Shown here: positions 45,427 to 54,191 of the stretch, piece after piece
Layout of the letters: each line of letters opens with the position of its first letter
How positions within the stretch are numbered: the stretch's first letter is position 1
NCBI RefSeq assembly: GCF_000376825.1
Contig: NZ_AQXW01000004.1
Location: 2,356,001-2,420,000 of the forward strand
Direction: 5' to 3'
DNA from: Demetria terragena DSM 11295
GTDB lineage: Bacteria; Actinomycetota; Actinomycetes; Actinomycetales; Dermatophilaceae
DNA: 64,000 bases
Notes under the pieces: model-generated
Told to the model about the DNA's origin: nothing
What the model saw: the letters and a program-made list of their open reading frames with translations, nothing else
Databases searched by the model: none
Program-made: the position numbers and the translations under genes

Positions 45427-47124
45427 ATGAAGAAACCTCGTAAGGTCACCGCAGTCGTTGCGGTCAGTGCAGGGGCGGCTCTTGGTGCTGGCGCATTAGG
45501 CCCCGTTGGTCCAGCAACGGCGGCCGACGACGTCCCTAATGTGGCCAAGTTGGCCGGCAAGCTCGCCAAGCAGAAGATCAAGTGGAGCGATTGCACGTGG
45601 GAAGATCCTGCGCCTGTCGCCACGGTGCAATGCGCGACCATCTCGGTCCCACGCGACTGGCACGATTCTCAGAACGGTAAGACCCTCAAGGTCGAGATCT
45701 CCTATAACAAGATCAATGAGCACGACGAGGATCGCTTCAAGGGCGCCATCATGGGAAATCCCGGTGGTCCGGGCGGGTCCGGCCTGAAGATGGCCGAAAC
45801 TCTGGCCGAGAGAGCCTTCCCGGATCTGAAGCCCTACTACAACTTCATCGGCTTCGACCCGCGCGGAACAGGAGCCAGCGAGCACGTTTCGTGCGACTAC
45901 ACCGTTGACCCGCAGGACAAGAGCGCGTTCGCGAAGAACAAGGCGATGGGCGAGCAATGCGCCGATGACCCGGATGCAAAAGTCATCACGACCGAGCAGA
46001 CGACCTATGACATGGACTTCATCCGGCACCTTCTAGGACTGCCCAAACTCAACTACTTCGGCTACTCCTATGGCAGTTGGCTCGGCTCGTGGTACTCCAA
46101 GGTCTTCTGGTCCAAGGCAGACCTCATGGTGCTTGACTCCGCTCTCGATGTGACGGAGGCGGCCTACCAGCATGACAAGGAGTTCCAGCCGTGGGCGGGG
46201 GCGCGGCAGCAGGACCTCTTCTGGAAGTCGGTCAACAAACGCAAGGCCGAGCCCAGCCCGTCGCGCTCGGGCCAACAGATTGACCAGGGCTCAGTTCCAG
46301 CGCCGACAGCGACGACGCAGGCTCAACGCGACTTCTTGAATAAGGCAACCAACTCCCGGTCTGCGCTGGTCCGCAAGACTGCGTCAGCCAAGATCAATCA
46401 ACTGGACAAACTGACGCGCTCATCTCTGAAGAGGAGCCCCGGCCGAACCGCGACAGCGGATGGGCAGACTCTGACCGATATGGGCACGATGATCCGTTGT
46501 GGTGACGGGCAATACACCCAAGGTGAGGGCTTCTGGCAGGCGTGGATTGACAAGCTGGCCCGCGAGTTGAACGACGGCAAGATCACGGCGGGAATGTACC
46601 GGGAGCAGGCCGTGCAATGCCTGACCTGGAAGACGCAAAACCAGATGCCGGTGGCCGACCCGAAGACGTACCCGAAGACCATCGTCATCCAGTCCGAGCT
46701 CGACGCGCAGACGGTGTGGGAGCATGGACGGGCTAGCGGTCTTGGTCTGCCCAACACGTCTTTCATCGCCGTTGACAACGAGGCTGAGCACGGCCTCTTC
46801 CCTTATGGCACCGAGGAAGTCGACCGACCGGTCATCAACTTCTTCCTTCAAGGGAAGTTGCCCAAGGCGGATATCACGGTTGCCCAGGGCCGGCCGTTGG
46901 ATGGTGAGACCCAGACGTACGAATACTGGAAGCCACTCAACAAGAAGGCCAAGCACTACGGCGAGTTGGTGAGCGACCCGTGGCAGCCGGCCGGTACGCC
47001 GACCATTGTCCCCGTACCGGTCAGGGGCGCTGAGATCGTGGAGCAGTCGCAGATCGAGGGTGGATTCGAGGCCTGGGTGCTGGAGAACTACGGCATCAAG
47101 GGTTGGAACTACGTCACGCGCTGA
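45427..47124 (+). CDS. Secreted alpha/beta hydrolase, tripeptidyl aminopeptidase type (copy 2)
   Basis: 565-residue paralogue of the preceding gene. Signal peptide 'AVVAVSAGAALGAGALGP', oxyanion loop 'GNPGGPGGSGLKMAE', nucleophile Ser in 'FGYSYGSWLG', Asp in 'VIQSELDAQTVWE', His in 'AEHGLFPYG'. AAAGGAAG precedes the ATG. Its own terminator separates it from copy 1, so it may be regulated separately. Tandem duplication with clear divergence in the middle insert, so substrates may differ. Confidence 0.92.
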   Translation: MKKPRKVTAVVAVSAGAALGAGALGPVGPATAADDVPNVAKLAGKLAKQKIKWSDCTWEDPAPVATVQCATISVPRDWHDSQNGKTLKVEISYNKINEHDEDRFKGAIMGNPGGPGGSGLKMAETLAERAFPDLKPYYNFIGFDPRGTGASEHVSCDYTVDPQDKSAFAKNKAMGEQCADDPDAKVITTEQTTYDMDFIRHLLGLPKLNYFGYSYGSWLGSWYSKVFWSKADLMVLDSALDVTEAAYQHDKEFQPWAGARQQDLFWKSVNKRKAEPSPSRSGQQIDQGSVPAPTATTQAQRDFLNKATNSRSALVRKTASAKINQLDKLTRSSLKRSPGRTATADGQTLTDMGTMIRCGDGQYTQGEGFWQAWIDKLARELNDGKITAGMYREQAVQCLTWKTQNQMPVADPKTYPKTIVIQSELDAQTVWEHGRASGLGLPNTSFIAVDNEAEHGLFPYGTEEVDRPVINFFLQGKLPKADITVAQGRPLDGETQTYEYWKPLNKKAKHYGELVSDPWQPAGTPTIVPVPVRGAEIVEQSQIEGGFEAWVLENYGIKGWNYVTR

Positions 47125-47132
47125 CGCAGATC

Positions 47133-47167
47133 ATCGAGCGGGTCGCCCTCTGGGTGGCCCGCTCGAT
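47133..47167 (+). terminator. Hairpin after second hydrolase
   Basis: ATCGAGCGGG (47133-47142) pairs with CCCGCTCGAT (47158-47167), 8 nt after the stop. Rho-independent type. Confidence 0.75.
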
Positions 47168-47257
47168 TCTGCTCGATGGGGGCGATTCGGATGGAACGCA
47201 TCAGGTGGCGGGTGCGTCGGACCTATCCACGTCCCGTTGTCCAGATAGGTTCTGCGT

Positions 47258-48007
47258 ATGGTCCACAGTCCTGACTCCACACCGCCGATCTCTCGCCGCG
47301 CAGCGCTGGCGGCACTTCCATTCCTGGGCGTCGTCAGCCTCGGCGCATGCAGTTCTGGTGCGGATTCCCGTAAGGACGAGGCCAAGCCCTCCGGCTCGAA
47401 GGCGCCAACCCCCAAGCAGCGACTCCAAGCCACGAAGAAGGTAATGGACGCCTCCAGCGGGATGCATCTGACCTTGACGTCAAAGGGCGTCCCGGATTCT
47501 GCGACGGGTGTCATCAAGGGTGAGGGAGATGGCGGTCCTGCGCCGGCGTTCAAGGGCACGTTGACCGCAGCAATTGCCGGGACACAGGCCGATGTTCCGG
47601 TGGTCGCGGTGGACGGAAAGGTCTGGGCAAAACTCCCGATCTGGCCCGACATGCGCACGGTGCAGCCGAAAGACTACGGAGCACCAGACCCGGCCTTGTT
47701 GTTCTCCAGGGAGAAGGGCATCTCGTCGCTTCTCCCGAAGACCAAGAACCCCAAGTTCGGTGCTGAGCGGCGCGACGGCAACGACGTGGTGCGGGTGATC
47801 ACCGGTGAACTGATCGGCACCGATGTCGTGGCCACCTTCTCCTTGGGAAACCCGGGCCTGAAGTACGACGTCACCTATTTGGTGACCAGCAAGAACGAGT
47901 TGCGCTCGGCGGCCCTTCGAGGAGTGTTCTTCAACGACGCCACCACGACGTACACGCTGCGTCTGGATGAGTACGGCAAGAAGATTGACGTCCAACCCCC
48001 GGCCTAA
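47258..48007 (+). CDS. lprG: LppX/LprAFG-type lipoprotein (LprG-like)
   Basis: 249-residue exported lipoprotein. Signal with twin Arg ('ISRRAALAALPFLG') and lipobox 'LGAC'. The rest fits the LolA-like LppX/LprG fold that holds a lipid in a pocket ('VPVVAVDGKVWAKLP', 'TYLVTSKNELRSAALRG'). In Mycobacterium, LprG carries triacylated glycolipids and is paired with the MFS exporter P55, as here, where the next gene overlaps by 41 nt. It suggests an envelope lipid transfer system. Confidence 0.88.
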   Translation: MVHSPDSTPPISRRAALAALPFLGVVSLGACSSGADSRKDEAKPSGSKAPTPKQRLQATKKVMDASSGMHLTLTSKGVPDSATGVIKGEGDGGPAPAFKGTLTAAIAGTQADVPVVAVDGKVWAKLPIWPDMRTVQPKDYGAPDPALLFSREKGISSLLPKTKNPKFGAERRDGNDVVRVITGELIGTDVVATFSLGNPGLKYDVTYLVTSKNELRSAALRGVFFNDATTTYTLRLDEYGKKIDVQPPA

Positions 48008-49682
48008 GGCGCTCCTGGCCACGGCATCCATTGCGGTCGCGCTCGCGGCCGCAGACACCTACGTCGTGGTGTTGGCGCTGGAAGACATGATGTCCGGCGT
48101 CGGCCTCGGACTCAACGCGCTTCAGAAGGCGACGCCGATCGTTTCCGGCTTCCTTCTCGGGTACATCGCCACCCTCCCACTGATCGGGCGGCTCGCTGAC
48201 CTGGTGTCGCGCCAGCGAGTGCTCCTGGTGTGCCTGGGGCTGTTCGTCCTGGGCTCGGTCATCACGGCGCTCGCGGTCGAATTGCCGATTTTGGTCGGCG
48301 GTCGAGTCCTGCAAGGGGTCGGCGGCGGTGGCCTGGTCCCGGCGACGTTGGCGCTGGTCGCGCAACTGTGGCCCGCAGGGGAGCGGGGCACACCCTTAGG
48401 TGTGGTTGGTGCCGTCCAAGAGATCGGCAGCGTGCTCGGACCCCTGTTCGGCGCCGCGATTCTCGCGGTGTGGGACTGGCGAATGATCTTCTGGATCAAC
48501 GCGATTGCCGGAGTGGTGCTTGCGCTGATGGTCCGGATGTTTGGCGGCTCGGGCGAGCGCGCTGATCCTGTGCGGGTGCCATACCCACGCGTGTGGCGCT
48601 CGGCGACCGCGGTCGCGTCGGTCGCGACACTGGGTTTGTTGGGGCTCGCGCTGTGGGCGCCAGAACGGCTGACTCAGGACATCACCTGGGGTGAACCGTT
48701 CGTTCCCTATGCTGGCCACGAATCACGCCTGATGACTCAGATCGGGTTGTGGGGTGCTATCGCGCTGGCCATCACCCTGGTGCTGCTGGCGCCCCTGATG
48801 TGGTCGGCGCTGCGAAAGGTCGACCTGGTTGGTGCCCTGCTGATCACGGTGGCTCTTGGCGCGCTCGTCCTCGCCTTCGCCTCGGCGAACCCCGAGAAGG
48901 AAGTGATCGGTCCGCAGGGCGCGGTGCTTCTGCCCATTGCCGCGGTCGCTGCCATCCTTTACCTCATTCGCCATCGGATGGCGGAGCGTCCGCTCATCAA
49001 CCGCGGTGTCATACGCAAGCGCGTGGCGCCCGCCTTGGTTGCCTCCGGGATGGTGGGGACGGCCCTGGTTGCTGTCGTGGTGGACGTACCCATCTTGGCG
49101 CGCCTGACTGTCACCGAAGATCAAACGGCGGCTGCCCTCATCCTGGTGCGCTTCCTGCTCGCGGTCCCTGTCGGAGCCTTGCTCGGTGGGTGGGCGCTGC
49201 GCCGCTTTGGGCCCGGCTTGGTCGCGGCGCCGGGGCTCGCGCTCGCTGCGGTTGGCATGCTGGTGATGTCGGGTTGGGGACCCGGCTCGCTTGATGCGGT
49301 GTCTTCGACCGTGGTGCTGGCGCTGGTCGGCCTTGGCGTGGGTTTGTCCATTGCGCCGATCAACGACGCGGCGCTCGCCGATGCGCCGGAGAGTGATCAC
49401 GGGGTCGCGGCGGCACTGGTGGTGGTGGCCCGCATGATTGGCATGGTGGTCGGGCTCGGCGTGCTCACGGCGATTGGTTTGAACCGCTTCTATGCGACCG
49501 TGCAGGCGCTGGAGAATCCGACGGTGCAGCAGGTGAAGGACGCCGGTGTGGTGCAGGTCCAGACGGTGTTCTTGGGCGCGGCAGTGGCCTGCGCGTTGGC
49601 GGCGGTGGTAGCGCTTGCCCTAGGCGTGAATCGCCTTGACAGGGAAGAGGCTTCAGCCCGCGTGAGTCAGGCGAACACGTAG
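47967..49682 (+). CDS. MFS exporter, P55-like, paired with LprG
   Basis: 571-residue major facilitator with about 14 hydrophobic segments, DHA2-type. 'GRLADLVSRQRVLLVCL' is the loop 2-3 motif, 'GGRVLQGVGGGGLVPATLAL' motif C-like. Mycobacterial P55 (Rv1410c) works with LprG to export lipids and affects drug tolerance; the tight linkage with lprG supports the same role. The start is uncertain (ATG 47967 lies in the lprG end). Its 3' end overlaps the convergent monooxygenase gene by 16 nt. Confidence 0.88.
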   Translation: MSTARRLTSNPRPKALLATASIAVALAAADTYVVVLALEDMMSGVGLGLNALQKATPIVSGFLLGYIATLPLIGRLADLVSRQRVLLVCLGLFVLGSVITALAVELPILVGGRVLQGVGGGGLVPATLALVAQLWPAGERGTPLGVVGAVQEIGSVLGPLFGAAILAVWDWRMIFWINAIAGVVLALMVRMFGGSGERADPVRVPYPRVWRSATAVASVATLGLLGLALWAPERLTQDITWGEPFVPYAGHESRLMTQIGLWGAIALAITLVLLAPLMWSALRKVDLVGALLITVALGALVLAFASANPEKEVIGPQGAVLLPIAAVAAILYLIRHRMAERPLINRGVIRKRVAPALVASGMVGTALVAVVVDVPILARLTVTEDQTAAALILVRFLLAVPVGALLGGWALRRFGPGLVAAPGLALAAVGMLVMSGWGPGSLDAVSSTVVLALVGLGVGLSIAPINDAALADAPESDHGVAAALVVVARMIGMVVGLGVLTAIGLNRFYATVQALENPTVQQVKDAGVVQVQTVFLGAAVACALAAVVALALGVNRLDREEASARVSQANT

Positions 49683-51139
49683 TCCACGAACTCCGGCTTG
49701 GTCGCGCGCTTCTCGTATTCGCGGACGGAGCCCGGCCAGAGGGTTCGATTGTGGCCCTGCGCGTTGAGATACCAACTGGTGCAGCCGGACCGCCATGCGG
49801 AGCGCGCGCTACGGCGATCGATGTCGGCCAGGAATCCCGGGACGATCTCGGGGCGTACGGCCACTGAGGTTGCGCCGCGGCGCTCGCGTTCCGCGAGCAG
49901 GCTTGTGACGAGCGCGACTTGGGCCTCGACCATGAGCACCTCGGAGCTGTGCCCGAGCAAGGTGTTGGGGCCGAGCAGCATGAACAGGTTGGGAAAGTGT
50001 GGGGCGCTCACTCCCAGGTAGGTTTCGGCATCGCGGGCGAACTCTCGCCCGAGAACTCGTCCCCTGAGGCCGGCGATGCTCAGGTCCCGATAGGACCCGA
50101 CGGGATCGAAACCGGTAGCGAGTACGAGCACGTCCACGTGGTGTCGTTGTCCGGAGGCGGTGACGATGGCATCCGGTTCGATGTGATCGATGGCGTCCGT
50201 GACGACCTCGACGGTGTCCCGCATGAGCGCCGGGTAGTAGGCATCGGACATGAGGAATCGCTTGCAGCCCAGCGCATCTGAGGGCGTGAGTTTGGCGCGC
50301 AACGCTTTGTCGGCGACCGACTTCTGTAGGTGACGCTTGGCCTGCGCGGTGAGCACTTTGCGGAGGGCTGGCTGGGTCGTCAATGCCAGGCTGCGTGCCT
50401 CAAGTTGAGTGCGTTGAATGGCGCGCAGGGCTTGGGCGCTGCTGGGGTGTCGCTCGAATCGGTCTACCTGCTCCTCGGTGTATTCCTCGTTCCCCCGCGG
50501 AAGTACCCAGGCTGGTGAGCGCTGGAACACTGAGAGCTGTTCGGCATCCTCCGCCAGTGGTGGAATCACTTGCACCCCACTGGAACCCGTACCGATGACG
50601 CCGACCCTCCGGCTGAGCACCGACATGCCCGGGTCCCAGGCGGCGGTGTGTCGAACTTCGCCGGCGAAATCCGGCAGCCCGGGAATCTCGGGAATGACCG
50701 GCTCGTGTAGCGCGCCGATTCCGAGGATGAGGGCGTCGGTGGTGACCTGGCGGGTGCTACCCCAGGCGGATGCCACGGTCAGGGTCCAGCGGCCGGTGGC
50801 CTCGTTGTAGATCGCCTGCTGCACGGTCGACCCGGTGTGGATGTGCTGCCGCAGGTGGTACTTCTCGACGCAGAACAACAGGTAGTCCTGGATCTCGTCG
50901 GACGGTGCATAGGTCTGGGACCAATAGGGATTGGGCTCAAAGGAGTAGGAGTAGAGATGCGCTGGAACATCGCTCGCACACCCGGGGTAGCGGTTGTCGC
51001 GCCATACCCCGCCGACCTCGGCCGCCTTCTCCAGCATGACGAACTCCCGGCCCGCGGCCCGAAGCGCGATGCCCATCGCGATCCCGGAGAAACCGGTGCC
51101 GACGATGACGGCTTCGTGATGCTCGCTGTCCCAGGCCAT
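49667..51139 (-). CDS. Flavin monooxygenase, Baeyer-Villiger type
   Basis: 490-residue FAD/NADPH monooxygenase. FAD loop 'VIVGTGFSGIAMGIAL', the fingerprint 'FAGEVRHTAAWDP' (FxGxxxHxxxW, with Asp for the usual Pro), NADPH loop 'VGVIGTGSSGVQVIPPL', and 'LVLATGFDP'. Oxidises ketones to esters in known members; the substrate here is unknown. No partner esterase or alcohol dehydrogenase is adjacent. The gene converges on the MFS gene and overlaps it. Confidence 0.9.
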   Translation of the reverse strand: MAWDSEHHEAVIVGTGFSGIAMGIALRAAGREFVMLEKAAEVGGVWRDNRYPGCASDVPAHLYSYSFEPNPYWSQTYAPSDEIQDYLLFCVEKYHLRQHIHTGSTVQQAIYNEATGRWTLTVASAWGSTRQVTTDALILGIGALHEPVIPEIPGLPDFAGEVRHTAAWDPGMSVLSRRVGVIGTGSSGVQVIPPLAEDAEQLSVFQRSPAWVLPRGNEEYTEEQVDRFERHPSSAQALRAIQRTQLEARSLALTTQPALRKVLTAQAKRHLQKSVADKALRAKLTPSDALGCKRFLMSDAYYPALMRDTVEVVTDAIDHIEPDAIVTASGQRHHVDVLVLATGFDPVGSYRDLSIAGLRGRVLGREFARDAETYLGVSAPHFPNLFMLLGPNTLLGHSSEVLMVEAQVALVTSLLAERERRGATSVAVRPEIVPGFLADIDRRSARSAWRSGCTSWYLNAQGHNRTLWPGSVREYEKRATKPEFVDYVFA

Positions 51140-51204
51140 GACCCCAGCCTAAGGAGGGAATGGAGTCCGGCGGTCAGGAGAGGGCAACGATGGCGAGCGC
51201 GCGT

Positions 51205-51250
51205 TCGGTCAGACCATCCGTGCGCTGGTGCTCACGGATGGTCTGACCGA
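51205..51250. other. 17-bp perfect inverted repeat in a divergent intergenic
   Basis: Arms 51205-51221 and 51234-51250 are exact reverse complements with a 12-nt loop. It lies between the monooxygenase start (51139) and the next gene start (51328), which are divergent, so it does not end a known gene. Terminator of a missed RNA, an operator or a mobile palindrome are possible. Confidence 0.6.
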
Positions 51251-51327
51251 AGCTCCAGGCGGACGCTGTGTGGAGAAGAAGGAGGAAGTTGATGGCAGCA
51301 GTTATTCTTAACTATGTGCGGTAGCCC

Positions 51328-51684
51328 GTGAACTCGGTTGCGCTGAACCTCATTCTCATCGGTTTAGTCGTGGGGTTGCTCGCAACGCTGCATGTCCTTT
51401 ACCACTCGGTGCGGGGAAATGTCTGCCACCGTGACATCGGTGAAAAAATCCCGGAGCGGGTGCGATCCGACCCAGGACTTGCTCGTCGTGCCAATGAGGA
51501 AATCGGACGGCACGCGGCCTGGTGCGCAGTGCTGGTCGCCGGGCCAATCGGCTATCTGGGCTGGATGTCGCTGCGTGGCGGAAGTCACGAGGTCCCGATG
51601 CACATCCTGGTGGTGCTGGCGGTCTACATCGTCGGGGTTAGCGCGCTCTTCCAGCGGCCCTTTGAGATGTTCAAGCGCTGGTGA
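51328..51684 (+). CDS. Small uncharacterised membrane protein
   Basis: 118 residues from GTG; not recognised. Three hydrophobic segments: residues 5-25, 63-83 and 91-108; a polar loop with 'HSVRGNVCHRDIGEKIPERV' between the first two. It ends 'FQRPFEMFKRW'. A strong hairpin follows its stop, which supports it as a real transcription unit. No operon partner. Confidence 0.65.
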   Translation: MNSVALNLILIGLVVGLLATLHVLYHSVRGNVCHRDIGEKIPERVRSDPGLARRANEEIGRHAAWCAVLVAGPIGYLGWMSLRGGSHEVPMHILVVLAVYIVGVSALFQRPFEMFKRW

Positions 51685-51732
51685 GTCCCGGATGTTGAGG
51701 AACGTTGGTTGTCTTGCCTGCCACCCGCCACG

Positions 51733-51780
51733 TTCGATCGGACCGATGGTGCGCTGGAGCGCACCATCGGTCCGATCGAA
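51733..51780. terminator. Bidirectional 23-bp perfect hairpin
   Basis: Arms 51733-51755 and 51758-51780 are exact reverse complements with almost no loop. It lies between the small membrane protein gene (+) and xthA (-), which converge, so it can end both. Confidence 0.85.
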
Positions 51781-51810
51781 TTGCGCTCAGGAGCGACCCG
51801 CTGCGTCGGC

Positions 51811-52599
51811 TCAGCCCAGGTCGACGATGACCGGTGCGTGGTCGGAGGCGCCTTTGCCCTTGCGCTCTTCGCGGTCGATCTCGGCGCCAGTGACTCGTGC
51901 CGCCAGCGCGGGGGAACCGAGGAGGAAGTCGATCCGCATTCCGCGCCGCTTCTGGAAGCTGAGTTGGGTGTAGTCCCAATAGGTGTACGTGCCCGGGCCG
52001 GGCGTGTGGGGACGGGCAAGGTCGGCGTACCCGCTGTCGAGGAAGGCGCGGAAGGCCGCCCGCTCCGGGTCGCTCGTATGGGTCTTGTCGGCGTAGTAGT
52101 CGACGCTCCACACGTCCTCGTCGGTCGGGGCGATATTCCAGTCGCCGGCGAGCACGACCTCCGCTGCTGAGTCGTCGGCCAGCCAACCGGCTGCCTCATC
52201 ACGCAACCTGCCTAGCCAGTCGAGCTTGTAGTGATAGTGCTCGTGCTCCAATTCGCGACCGTTGGGGACGTAGAGCGACCAGAATCGCACGCCACCACAG
52301 GTCGCTCCGAGTGCGCGCGCCTCAGCGATGGGCGGGTCGCCGTACGTCGGCATATCGGCAAACCCTTGGTGGACAGCCGCCAGGCCGACGCGGGAGATGA
52401 TGGCCACGCCGTTCCACTGGTTCAGCCCAAAATGTGCGTACTCATAGCCCGCCGATTCGAGGGGCAGCGCAGGGAATTGGTCGTCTCGGCACTTGGTCTC
52501 CTGAATCATCAGGACGTCGAGGTCGTGGCGTTCTAGGACACCGACGACGCGGTCGATTCGGCTGCGGATGCTGTTGACGTTCCAGGTTGCGATGCGCAC
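51811..52599 (-). CDS. xthA: Exodeoxyribonuclease III / AP endonuclease
   Basis: 262 residues; DNA repair nuclease that cuts at abasic sites. Motifs: 'ATWNVNSIRSR', Glu in 'LMIQETKC', 'SLYVPNGR', 'LAGDWNIAPTDEDV', 'RIDFLLGS', 'SDHAPVIVDL'. Length is normal. It is divergent from the SDR gene with a 57-bp gap. A strong hairpin follows. Confidence 0.96.
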   Translation of the reverse strand: MRIATWNVNSIRSRIDRVVGVLERHDLDVLMIQETKCRDDQFPALPLESAGYEYAHFGLNQWNGVAIISRVGLAAVHQGFADMPTYGDPPIAEARALGATCGGVRFWSLYVPNGRELEHEHYHYKLDWLGRLRDEAAGWLADDSAAEVVLAGDWNIAPTDEDVWSVDYYADKTHTSDPERAAFRAFLDSGYADLARPHTPGPGTYTYWDYTQLSFQKRRGMRIDFLLGSPALAARVTGAEIDREERKGKGASDHAPVIVDLG

Positions 52600-52656
52600 C
52601 CGCCGAGCCTAGACGCGACCGGCGTCGCGCCGCCCGCCCATGTCAGACTCGGCACC

Positions 52657-53427
52657 ATGACGACGGCACTGGTGACCGGCGCGACCGCCGGAATCGGCAA
52701 GACCTTCAGCGAGCAGCTCGCCCAGCGCGGTGACGATCTGATCTTGGTCGCGCGGGATGAGGCTCGACTGGGCGCGCTCAAGACAACGCTGGAGGACTCG
52801 TATGGAATCTCCGTCGAGGTCATTCCAGCTGATCTCGCCGACCGTGCCCAGGTGCAGCGAGTCGCGGACCGCCTTGCTGAGGCATCTCGTCCCGTAGACC
52901 TGCTCGTGAACAACGCGGGATTCGGGTTGCGGAAGGCGTTCCTGCGCAATCCGGTGGAGGACGAAGAGCGCATGCTCGCGGTGCTGGTTCAGGCGCCGGT
53001 CGTGCTCAGCCACGCGGCCGCCGGCGCGATGCGTGAACGGGGCCACGGCACGATCATCAATGTCGCCTCGGTCGCTGGTCACCTCACCAGCGGGACGTAT
53101 GCGGCCGCCAAGTCCTATCTCATCGCCTTCTCCCAGGGGCTGGCCTCAGAAGTCGAGAGCAGCGGTGTACTCGTCACGGTGCTGTGCCCAGGCTTCACTC
53201 GTACCGAGTTCCATGAGCGTGCTGAGATCAAGGGCGAGGCCATCCCGAAATTCATGTGGCTGCAGGCGGACGCCCTGGTCCGTGACTGCCTGCGTGATGT
53301 GGCAAGACGCAAGACCATCTCGGTGCCTGGCGCGCAGTACAAGGCGATCGTGCCGCTGCTACGGATCGCTCCGCGTCGGTTGCTGCGCAACGGCAAGATC
53401 GTCGCGAAGCATCGACCCAACAAGTAG
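52657..53427 (+). CDS. Short-chain dehydrogenase/reductase
   Basis: 256 residues. NAD(P) loop 'VTGATAGIGKTFSEQLA', 'LVNNAGFG', catalytic Ser in 'INVASVAGHL', and Tyr/Lys in 'TYAAAKSYLIAFS'. Similar to SDRs of the DltE/KduD-like unspecific group; substrate unknown. The C-terminus is basic ('RRLLRNGKIVAKHRPNK'). It is followed by pyrE after 39 nt. Confidence 0.9.
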   Translation: MTTALVTGATAGIGKTFSEQLAQRGDDLILVARDEARLGALKTTLEDSYGISVEVIPADLADRAQVQRVADRLAEASRPVDLLVNNAGFGLRKAFLRNPVEDEERMLAVLVQAPVVLSHAAAGAMRERGHGTIINVASVAGHLTSGTYAAAKSYLIAFSQGLASEVESSGVLVTVLCPGFTRTEFHERAEIKGEAIPKFMWLQADALVRDCLRDVARRKTISVPGAQYKAIVPLLRIAPRRLLRNGKIVAKHRPNK

Positions 53428-53466
53428 TCGGGCGGCGGCAGTTCGACTCTCGTACACTCGCTGACT

Positions 53467-54027
53467 GTGACTACCAGCACTAGCCCACACGACCGCGAGG
53501 CCCTGCAACAGATCATCCGTGACCAGGCCGTGGTGCATGGCAAGGTGACGCTGTCCTCCGGCGCGGAGGGCGACTACTACGTCGATCTGCGCCGAGTGAC
53601 GCTCTCCGGAGCCGCGGCCCCATTGGTGGGTCGCGTCATGCGGGAGGTCACGGACGGCCTGGAATTCGACGCGGTCGGTGGCCTCACGATGGGTGCCGAT
53701 CCGGTCGCAACGGCCATCCTGCACGCCTCGGCCGCCGACGGTCACGCACTCGACGCCTTCGTGGTCCGCAAAGCAGGAAAGGCTCACGGCTTGCAGCAGC
53801 GAATCGAAGGCCCCTCGATCAAGGGTCGGCGGGTGCTTGTGGTGGAGGACACCTCAACCACGGGCGCGTCCGCGCTGGAGGCTGTTGCGGCCTGCCGCGA
53901 AGCCGGGGCTGAGGTGGTCGGCGTCGCCGTCATCGTCGACCGCGACACAGGTGCGCGGGAGCGGGTCGAGCAGGACGTCCCGACCTATGTGTCGGCGTAC
54001 GGACTCGGCGACCTGGGGCTCGACTGA
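53467..54027 (+). CDS. pyrE: Orotate phosphoribosyltransferase
   Basis: Makes OMP from orotate and PRPP in pyrimidine synthesis. 186 residues. PRPP site 'RVLVVEDTSTTGASALEAV', orotate-binding region 'KVTLSSGAEGDYYVDLRR'. GTG start. It stands apart from other pyr genes, typical for actinobacteria. A strong terminator follows. Confidence 0.95.
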   Translation: MTTSTSPHDREALQQIIRDQAVVHGKVTLSSGAEGDYYVDLRRVTLSGAAAPLVGRVMREVTDGLEFDAVGGLTMGADPVATAILHASAADGHALDAFVVRKAGKAHGLQQRIEGPSIKGRRVLVVEDTSTTGASALEAVAACREAGAEVVGVAVIVDRDTGARERVEQDVPTYVSAYGLGDLGLD

Positions 54028-54052
54028 CCGCAAGTTCTATAGCAGGTAAAAA

Positions 54053-54085
54053 AAGCGCGCTCCCGGTGCAACCGGGGGCGCGCTT
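54053..54085. terminator. Hairpin between pyrE and DedA gene
   Basis: 15-bp stem (54053-54067 with 54071-54085, one G-U) preceded by an A-run on this strand, so it can work as a U-tailed terminator for the minus-strand gene and as a stem for pyrE. Confidence 0.8.
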
Positions 54086-54191
54086 CGCGCGTCTATCCGT
54101 TGAATGCAGCGCCGCGGGTCTGGGCGTTTCTGGAGGGGGTCCAGGCCCGAGGCTGCGCATCACATCTCATCGATGAGGTTTGGGAGAGTGG

